Shown here: positions 15,617-21,324 of the stretch, piece by piece
How the letters are laid out: the number at the start of each line of letters is the position of its first letter
Numbering within the stretch: the stretch's first letter is position 1
Assembly: GCA_002419385.1 (NCBI GenBank)
Contig: DIFZ01000036.1
Coordinates: 1 to 21,324, forward strand
Source of the DNA: Geobacter sp. UBA5735
GTDB lineage: Bacteria > Desulfobacterota > Desulfuromonadia > Geobacterales > Geobacteraceae
Reading direction: 5' to 3'
DNA: 21,324 nucleotides
The notes under the pieces: generated by a model
The model's input: the letters and a program-made list of their open reading frames with translations, nothing else
Told to the model about the DNA's origin: nothing
Databases searched by the model: none
Made by a program: the position numbers and the translations under genes

Positions 15617-16330
15617 GCAGTGAACCGGCCGCGTCCACGGCAAGGGACAGCAGGTGCTGGCATTAGTGCTCCTTGAAGCCAGGAAACGGTTTGGATTGAA
15701 AATAATCAACAACGTAGTCACCTCTAAGGGTAGAAGAATAGAGCGGCAGACGGGCGACCGATTCGTAGTGAGAGCAGTGCCCGAACCGTACAGTTCCGTT
15801 TTTACCCCGAAAATGGTCGTTTAAACCGGGATGACAGCTGTTTTCAGGATATATTGCCCATATATTCAGTATGATGGCTTGGTCAGACCCCGGACCACCC
15901 CCGCAAATAGAATACAGGGTAAGACCCCCCCCAAAAAAAGTAGTGCTTCCGAAATCGGAACTATCCCCCCAAACCATGTTGTTTCCGAATTGGTGACGTC
16001 TTCACGCCTACGCGAGCGTTGAATGCCTCTGTTTTCGCATTTTCGCCGGGATGAAGCAGCCCGTCGGAGTCTATCCGGTGTAACAGCCGCGTGACGACGT
16101 CAGCGACGATGAACCTCGGCATTCCGTTCGCACGGCATTCAGACGCCACAAACCCGGGTTGCTCGTTGACGCTGGAAGCATGGTTCATCTTCACCATCTT
16201 TGTAGGGGATCGGCCCGAATGTTCTTGTCTGCGAAATAATCTTCCGGTTATGTTCCGGCGCGGAAAAGCCTGATCCGGGTGTCATGACTTATGAATGTCC
16301 CATGTGGAGGAAGTAAGCATTTTAAATAAA
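15617..16330. other. Gene-free stretch before the type VI secretion operon
   Basis: About 710 bp with no supported gene. Open frames on either strand (for example minus-strand ones around 15663-15977 and 15961-16197) lack ribosome-binding sites and family motifs. Visible structure includes runs CCCCCCCC-AAAAAAA (15925-15939), a TTCCGA-AA-TCGGAA palindrome (15947-15960) and a second C run at 15965-15970. It looks like decayed sequence, possibly a mobile-element remnant, at the left border of the secretion cluster, but no element was identified. Confidence 0.4.
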
Positions 16331-16359
16331 TTGACATTCATAATGACATTATGTTAATA
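16331..16359 (+). promoter_or_regulatory. Promoter of the type VI secretion operon with palindromic operator in its spacer
   Basis: A perfect TTGACA (16331-16336), a 17-bp spacer and TTAATA (16354-16359) lie in a very AT-rich patch about 70 bp before tssK. CATAATG-A-CATTATG (16339-16353), a perfect 7-bp inverted repeat with one central base, ends exactly at the -10 and starts two bases after the -35. A dimeric repressor bound there would block RNA polymerase. The elements are seen; the regulatory role is inferred. Confidence 0.6.
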
Positions 16360-16432
16360 AAATAATATTCAACCAAATCGGCATCAAGCTCCGCACGAGG
16401 CCGGACGGGATACCGGAGGGGAAAGAGAAACG

Positions 16433-17827
16433 ATGAACATAGCGAAACCGTTGTTCTGGCACCAGGGGATCTCGTTCCGGTCGATGCATCTGCAGCATCT
16501 CGATCGAGCGACCCAGAGCCTTCTGATACCCTATCAGAAATACATGGCCCCCTATTTCTGGGGAGTCTGGAACATGGAAATTGATGAAGGGGCGTTGAAG
16601 ACCGGAAGCTTCAGCCTTCTTAAGGGCGAGGTTGTGTTTCCTGACGGGACCCACGTCTCTCTTCCGGGCAACGCCCTGATCAATGCGCGGTCGTTCACGG
16701 CCGAGTGGGACAAGGATGGCAAGCCGCTGGACATCTACCTGGGCCTCAAAAACTGGACCGACGACGGAGCCAACGTCACTGTGCTCCCATCCCTCGCCAA
16801 TGTCTCATCCGTATCCACCAGATTCGTCACAACGCACGACCCGGAAGATGCCAGGGACCTGCATGCAGGCGGCTTGGACGGCTGGGTCAGGAAGCTCAGT
16901 TTTGCCCTGAGGATCTTCTGGGAATCGGAACGGAACGAACGGGGGGATTACCAGTTCATCCACATTGCCCAACTGGAAAAGTTCGGACAGGAGACGAGAA
17001 TTGCGCAAGATTACATACCCCCATCCCTGACCTTCAACGCCTCGCCGACCCTCATGAAAGTCGTGAGCGAAATCAGGGACCAGGTCACCTCCAGGGGCTA
17101 TCAGCTGGAAGAGCACAAGAGCAGGCGCGGGGTGCAAACGGCAGAATTCGGCTCACGGGACATGGTGTACTTCCTTGCCCTCAGGTCGATCAACCGTTAC
17201 GTGCCGCTTCTCTTCCACTGCACGAAAGCCGAGAGTGCCCATCCCTGGCAGATTTACGGCATTTTGCGGCAGCTCATCGGTGAACTTACGACATTTTCCG
17301 AAGAGGTCGGCGTACTGGGTGTGGTCAGGAACAGGGAAAAAGCATCGCCCATCCCCGATTACGACCACGATGCCATCTGGAACTGTTTTTCCAGAGCACA
17401 GGACATGATCGCCCACCTTCTGGATCAGATAACTGCCGGACCCGAATACGTCATCCGTCTGGCAAGCGACGGCACGTACTTTGGCGCCGAGCTGAAACCG
17501 TCCATATTCGAAGGGCGCAACCGCTACTACCTGGCGGTAAGGACCGACAGCGACCAGAAAAACGTGCTGCAAACCCTGGGAAACCTTGCCAAGCTGAGCT
17601 CCCGGGAATGCATGCACATGCTCGTTACCCAGGCATTGCCGGGAATCTCGCTGGAATACCTGCAAATTCCGCCGCAGGAACTTCCCCGTCGGGCCCATAC
17701 CGTGTACTTCAGGATAGACAACCATGACGACCAGTGGGCATCGGTTGCCAAGAGCCGCACCATCGCCCTGTTCTGGCACGATGCGCCGGAGGACGCGGAA
17801 ATCGAACTCATGGTAGTGGGCAGGTAG
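16433..17827 (+). CDS. tssK: Type VI secretion system baseplate subunit TssK
   Basis: A 464-residue protein, normal for TssK (about 440-460). The N-terminus has the family signature PLFWHQGISF with a nearby MHLQHLD, and the PYFWGVWNMEID strand follows. The middle contains the helical region FNASPTLMKVVSEIRDQV, and the C-terminal domain (about 320-464) is the receptor-like part that contacts the membrane complex. TssK trimers link the TssF/TssG wedge to TssJLM. A strong GGAGGGG ribosome-binding site precedes the ATG. It is the first gene after the predicted promoter; tssF begins 7 nt after its stop codon, so they are one operon. Confidence 0.95.
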   Translation: MNIAKPLFWHQGISFRSMHLQHLDRATQSLLIPYQKYMAPYFWGVWNMEIDEGALKTGSFSLLKGEVVFPDGTHVSLPGNALINARSFTAEWDKDGKPLDIYLGLKNWTDDGANVTVLPSLANVSSVSTRFVTTHDPEDARDLHAGGLDGWVRKLSFALRIFWESERNERGDYQFIHIAQLEKFGQETRIAQDYIPPSLTFNASPTLMKVVSEIRDQVTSRGYQLEEHKSRRGVQTAEFGSRDMVYFLALRSINRYVPLLFHCTKAESAHPWQIYGILRQLIGELTTFSEEVGVLGVVRNREKASPIPDYDHDAIWNCFSRAQDMIAHLLDQITAGPEYVIRLASDGTYFGAELKPSIFEGRNRYYLAVRTDSDQKNVLQTLGNLAKLSSRECMHMLVTQALPGISLEYLQIPPQELPRRAHTVYFRIDNHDDQWASVAKSRTIALFWHDAPEDAEIELMVVGR

Positions 17828-17834
17828 CAGCTGC

Positions 17835-19571
17835 ATGATGAAAGGGCGCCGTTACCGCACAGAACTTTTCCGGCTGAAGGAGCTTGCGCATGAATTCGCC
17901 GAAGCCGTTCCCGCCCTGGCGCCGCTTCTGGGGGAGGCCGGGGAAGACCCCGACGTGGAGCGCCTGCTGGAGGGGGCAGCCTACTCAGTGGCGCTTCTGC
18001 GCGGGAAGCTGGATACGGACTTCCCCTGCATCGTTAAGGAGCTGACCGAAGCGCTGTTTCCACACTATCTCAGGCCCTTTCCCGCAGCAACAGTCATAGC
18101 GTTCAGCCCCGGCCCCTCTCTGGCCGGGTTTCCCGTACTCCCCGCAGGCACCCGGCTTGCCGGCGTCCCGGTGGATGGCGCAACCTGCACCTTTACCACT
18201 GCCTGGGACGTAGAACTGCATCCCCTGGAGCTTGCCGAAGTGACCGTTTCCCCGCCCACCGGCCGTGGTCCGGCTGTCACGTTTGCCCTGCAACTCAGCG
18301 GCATGCCCCTCAGCGAGTGGCGGCCCTGTGGTCTGCGCCTGTTCCTGTCAGGGGATTACGTCCCCGCATCCGACCTGTTCATGGTGCTGTGCCGCCACCT
18401 GGAACGCATCGTACTGACACCGGAAAGCGGCGGAGAGGCCGCCGTTCTGCCGCCCGAGTGCCTGCAGGCCTTCGGGCTTGATACCGTCCAGCCCCTGTCA
18501 CCCTGGCCGTCCCATGCCTTCACCGGCTACCGGTTGCTGCGGGAATATTTCACCTTCCCAGGAAGATACCTGTTTTTGGAACTTGCCGGCTGGGAGCGGT
18601 GGAAGGACCGTGGCAAAGGGGGCAGGTTCACCGCCCGCTTCGAACTGGACCGTGACGCCTTCGTACCGGCGCACCTCAACAAGGAAAGCGTCGCGCTGTT
18701 CGCCGTACCAGCCGTAAACGTCTTTGCCCACGAAGCAGACCCCGTTCTGTTCGACCACAGCGCAAGCAGCTGGCTGTGTCGCCCTGCTGGGCACTACCCG
18801 GCCCACATCCGGATCCATTCCGTCGACAGCATGATCGGCACCATGAGAGGAACGGGCGAAGAGCGCAGCTACCAGCCCTTCGATCTGCTTGGATTGCATG
18901 ACCTCCGGCAGCCCTTTTACCGGGCAGTTTCATGCACATCGCCCGTGCATGCCGGATACGACGTCCACCTGACCGTCGCCTATCCCCCCGGATGTCCCTT
19001 CGCCCACGAGGAAGTCCTGTCGGTCTGGCTGACCTGCACCAACGGTGCCCTGGCCGAGAGCCTGCGGGTGGGCGACATTACCCGCGCGTCCGGAGAGTTG
19101 CCTGCGGGAGTAACCGCCCGCAACATCACCCCGGTGATCCCCGGCGTCGTTCCAGTACTCGAGCCCGACATGCAACGTCGGCTGAACACCCATCTTTCGC
19201 TCAACTGCCTGACCCGCGGCGACGCCGGCAGTCTCAGGACGCTGTTGGAACTGTATCTGTTCCCCGGACAACGAGGCGGCGCATCAGCTGTTGCCGACAG
19301 GAAGCGTATCACCGGAATCGAGAGCGTAACCGTTTCGCAATGTGAAAAGTGGGTGAGGGGAACCTTGATGCAGGGCAGTGAAATCCGCATCAAAGTGCGC
19401 AGAGACCATTTCAGCGGACTTGGCGATCTGTACCTGTTCGGCTGCGTGCTCGACCGGTTTCTGGGCATGAGCGCCGCACCCAACATCTTTACTGAGCTGA
19501 TCATCGAAGAGACCCTCAAAGGAGCGATCCATCAATGGCCACCCAGACTGGGGCGACAACCGCTTGCCTGA
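17835..19571 (+). CDS. tssF: Type VI secretion system baseplate subunit TssF (stand-alone copy)
   Basis: A 578-residue TssF, close to the usual 580-620. Landmarks: DPDVERL at 38-44, KLDTDFP at 58-64, the FPHYLRPFPA segment at about 75-84, ELHPLEL at 127-133, LFLSGDY at 169-175, and a C-terminal half with ITRASGELPAGVTARNITP and LYLFGCVLDRFLGMSA (the conserved G-x-E/D-x-x-L-F-G-type ending). TssF dimerises around TssG to make the baseplate wedge. The start may be ATG 17835 or the adjacent ATG 17838. It begins 7 nt after tssK and its last 37 nt overlap the next gene in another frame, so translation is probably coupled. A second, fused TssF-like part follows in the next gene. Confidence 0.94.
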   Translation: MMKGRRYRTELFRLKELAHEFAEAVPALAPLLGEAGEDPDVERLLEGAAYSVALLRGKLDTDFPCIVKELTEALFPHYLRPFPAATVIAFSPGPSLAGFPVLPAGTRLAGVPVDGATCTFTTAWDVELHPLELAEVTVSPPTGRGPAVTFALQLSGMPLSEWRPCGLRLFLSGDYVPASDLFMVLCRHLERIVLTPESGGEAAVLPPECLQAFGLDTVQPLSPWPSHAFTGYRLLREYFTFPGRYLFLELAGWERWKDRGKGGRFTARFELDRDAFVPAHLNKESVALFAVPAVNVFAHEADPVLFDHSASSWLCRPAGHYPAHIRIHSVDSMIGTMRGTGEERSYQPFDLLGLHDLRQPFYRAVSCTSPVHAGYDVHLTVAYPPGCPFAHEEVLSVWLTCTNGALAESLRVGDITRASGELPAGVTARNITPVIPGVVPVLEPDMQRRLNTHLSLNCLTRGDAGSLRTLLELYLFPGQRGGASAVADRKRITGIESVTVSQCEKWVRGTLMQGSEIRIKVRRDHFSGLGDLYLFGCVLDRFLGMSAAPNIFTELIIEETLKGAIHQWPPRLGRQPLA

Positions 19572-21324
19572 TCGACGCACTTGTGGAGCATGGCCACCAA
19601 TTCTCCTTCGTCCAGGTCATGCGGCTGGCCCGCAGATACCTGGACCCCGACGGCGAAGCAGGGATCCCCGGCATTCCCTGGCAGGAGCGGGTGCGGATCC
19701 GGCCCGAACTGACCCTGGCCTTTCCCGCCGCCGACGTGGCAAAGGTTGAGCGGGGCGACGACAACCTTCGTGTCACCGCCACCTTCCTCGGCCTCTACGG
19801 TCCCGCCTCGCCCCTGCCCACCTTCTACACCGAAGACCTCATGGACGAAGCGTCAGGCGACGAAAGCGACTTCCGTGACTTCCTCGACATCATCCACCAG
19901 CGGCTCTATCATCTCTACTTCCAGTGCTGGAGCAAGTACCGGCTGCCGGTCCGAGTCGTGGAAGAGCAGAACCCCGCCGACATCCAGCGGTTCCTGTGCC
20001 TCTTGGGCCTCGGCCATCAGGGGCCGGCGGCGTTGCCCGATTCCTTTCCCCTGGTCAGGTACAGCGGGCTCTTCACCCTGCTGCCCCGTCCCGTCGCCGG
20101 CCTGGAAACCCTGCTGCGGGACAGCCTGGGAATAACGAGCATAAACGTCATCCAGTGCGTAAAACGCATCGTCTTCATACCCGAAAGTCAGCAGATGCGC
20201 CTGGACAGCGGCAACAACACCCTGGACGTGGACGCCGTCCTCGGCCCGGCGGTGGAAGATCGCATGGGGAAGATGCGCATAAGGATCGGCCCCCTCACCT
20301 GGGACGACTACAACAGCCTGCTGCCGGGGACTGACCGCAACGAACGGCTGGCTGAACTGGTGGCACTGTACCTTCCGGACCCGCTGGAGGTGGACCTGGA
20401 ACTGGTGCTGGCAGCAGGAGAAGCCCGGCACTTCGACCTGGACGATCCCCAGTTCATAGTGGGCTACAACACCTTCATCTTCGACGACACCATGCCCGAG
20501 ACCGGCATGGAATTCCCCCTGGTCATGGACACCGCCCTCAAGCCGGCCGCGCCGGAGCCCATGAAGACCAACTCCACCTTGAGGGACTGCTACCAGCAGG
20601 AGCGGGCCCGGATCGACGGCCTGGCAGCGCGGTATTGCACAGAACATCCAGCCGCAGAACCGCTCATTGCCGACCCCGCGGTGGAACGGTTGTTCGAAGG
20701 ATCGGCCTTTCTGTGCAGCCTTTTGCAGATGAAGCTGGACGACGACCTGCCCGAAATCATCCACGACGTCATACGCAGCGTCCAGCCCCATCACTTATGT
20801 CCCATACCGGCATGCACCATCATCGCCTTCACGCCGAAGCCGAACTGCACGGAAACGCACATCATCCCGCTCGGCACGGAGGTAGCCTCTGTGCCGATCC
20901 AGGGGACCTCCTGCCGCTTTACCACCATCTATCCGGTGGAGTTGCATCCCCTGGCCCTGCTTGACGCCTCGTACTCCCGGCCGCCCGGAAGGCCGGCGAT
21001 GATAACAATTACGATGGAATTGAAAGGGATGGAACTTGCCGACTGGCATCCGGAAACGGTGCGTCTTTTTCTGTCGGGGGAGTATGGCCGCGCAGCGGAC
21101 CTGTCTCTGCTGCTTACGCGCTACTTGAGAAGGATTATCATCGAAGCGGGGGATGGCAGTACACCGGCCGTCCTTGACCTGTCAAACCTGCAACAGGTCG
21201 GCTTCGACAGCGGGAAGGGGCTTCTCCCAGCTTCGATAAAGGGCACCATAAATCACGACTGCGTCCGGGAATACTCCATCCTTCCCGAAAAGTTCCTGTT
21301 CCTTGACCTCACCGGTTGGGAAGA
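19535..21324 (+). CDS. TssG-TssF fusion baseplate protein, incomplete at the window edge
   Basis: One frame stays open from ATG 19535 to the end of the window (596 codons); I translated it line by line and found no stop. Residues 1 to about 330 are TssG: FSFVQVMRLARRYLD, RIRPELTLAFPAADV, FLGLYGPASPLPTFYTEDL, FLDIIHQRLYHLYFQCW, and a GYNTFI strand near the usual TssG end. A Pro/Ala linker (about 331-343) leads to a second TssF N-terminus with DPAVERL at 380-386, KLDDDLP at 400-406, VELHPLAL near 468-475 and LFLSGEY at 511-517. The rest of that TssF lies beyond the window. AAAGGAG stands 10 nt before the ATG. TssG normally ends near 300-350 residues, so this is a true extension. An internal ATG at 20561 (M343) follows GGAG by 3 nt. 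A sequencing error deleting a stop codon cannot be excluded but would have to leave the frame intact. Confidence 0.9.
   Translation, partial: MATQTGATTACLIDALVEHGHQFSFVQVMRLARRYLDPDGEAGIPGIPWQERVRIRPELTLAFPAADVAKVERGDDNLRVTATFLGLYGPASPLPTFYTEDLMDEASGDESDFRDFLDIIHQRLYHLYFQCWSKYRLPVRVVEEQNPADIQRFLCLLGLGHQGPAALPDSFPLVRYSGLFTLLPRPVAGLETLLRDSLGITSINVIQCVKRIVFIPESQQMRLDSGNNTLDVDAVLGPAVEDRMGKMRIRIGPLTWDDYNSLLPGTDRNERLAELVALYLPDPLEVDLELVLAAGEARHFDLDDPQFIVGYNTFIFDDTMPETGMEFPLVMDTALKPAAPEPMKTNSTLRDCYQQERARIDGLAARYCTEHPAAEPLIADPAVERLFEGSAFLCSLLQMKLDDDLPEIIHDVIRSVQPHHLCPIPACTIIAFTPKPNCTETHIIPLGTEVASVPIQGTSCRFTTIYPVELHPLALLDASYSRPPGRPAMITITMELKGMELADWHPETVRLFLSGEYGRAADLSLLLTRYLRRIIIEAGDGSTPAVLDLSNLQQVGFDSGKGLLPASIKGTINHDCVREYSILPEKFLFLDLTGWE

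Noticed and set aside
15663..15977. Minus-strand open frame of 104 residues in the gene-free stretch
   Set aside because: No ribosome-binding site and no family I can name; it could be a transposase remnant, but the evidence does not allow a gene call.
15961..16197. Minus-strand open frame of 78 residues in the gene-free stretch
   Set aside because: No ribosome-binding site, no motif, and no neighbour in the same direction.
16457..16475. TGGCAC resembling half of a sigma54 promoter
   Set aside because: The matching TTGC half is missing at the required distance and the site lies inside tssK.
19853..20794. 313-residue open frame on the minus strand
   Set aside because: Antisense to the TssG-TssF frame, with a composition that mirrors it; no motif supports it.

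Overview
This window looks like a chromosomal segment from a Gram-negative, fairly GC-rich bacterium, most likely a Geobacter-type member of the Desulfuromonadota (former Deltaproteobacteria). That placement rests on the kinds of proteins (DUF4124 envelope proteins, single-domain old-yellow-enzyme-like oxidoreductase, a dnaE-accA-rluB neighbourhood) and on sigma70-type promoters. It is inference, because no database could be searched.

Left edge (1-1610): a P4-type tyrosine integrase is read away from the 3' end of an intact tRNA-Leu(CAG). This is the usual layout of one end of a tRNA-integrated genomic island whose body lies left of the window. The stretch between tRNA and integrase is full of short direct and inverted repeats, a candidate integrase/excisionase binding region.

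Housekeeping core (1750-15620): tlyA and a HIT-family protein form a promoter-led operon. They are followed by a DUF4124 envelope protein, a membrane diguanylate cyclase, dnaE-accA with its own promoter and terminator, rluB, and an FMN oxidoreductase. An intrinsic terminator then separates this rightward block from a leftward nfeD-SPFH (stomatin-like) pair. Rightward again come a second DUF4124 protein, tRNA-Cys(GCA) with a clear promoter and terminator, and a DUF456 membrane protein. Most of these genes serve replication, lipid synthesis, ribosome modification and the envelope.

Right part (15617-21324): an approximately 0.8 kb gene-free stretch with homopolymer runs ends in an AT-rich promoter. 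A perfect 7-1-7 palindrome exactly fills that promoter's -35/-10 spacer. The promoter leads into the start of a type VI secretion (T6SS) baseplate operon: tssK, tssF, and then one uninterrupted reading frame that begins as TssG and continues in frame into a second TssF-like protein, running off the window.

The main discovery candidate is this TssG-TssF fusion beside a stand-alone TssF. The T6SS baseplate wedge is known to hold two TssF and one TssG, so this locus could encode a wedge with two different TssF chains, one covalently tied to TssG. The fused TssF part aligns without gaps to the stand-alone TssF over the landmarks checked, and a methionine sits exactly where the ancestral TssF start would be.
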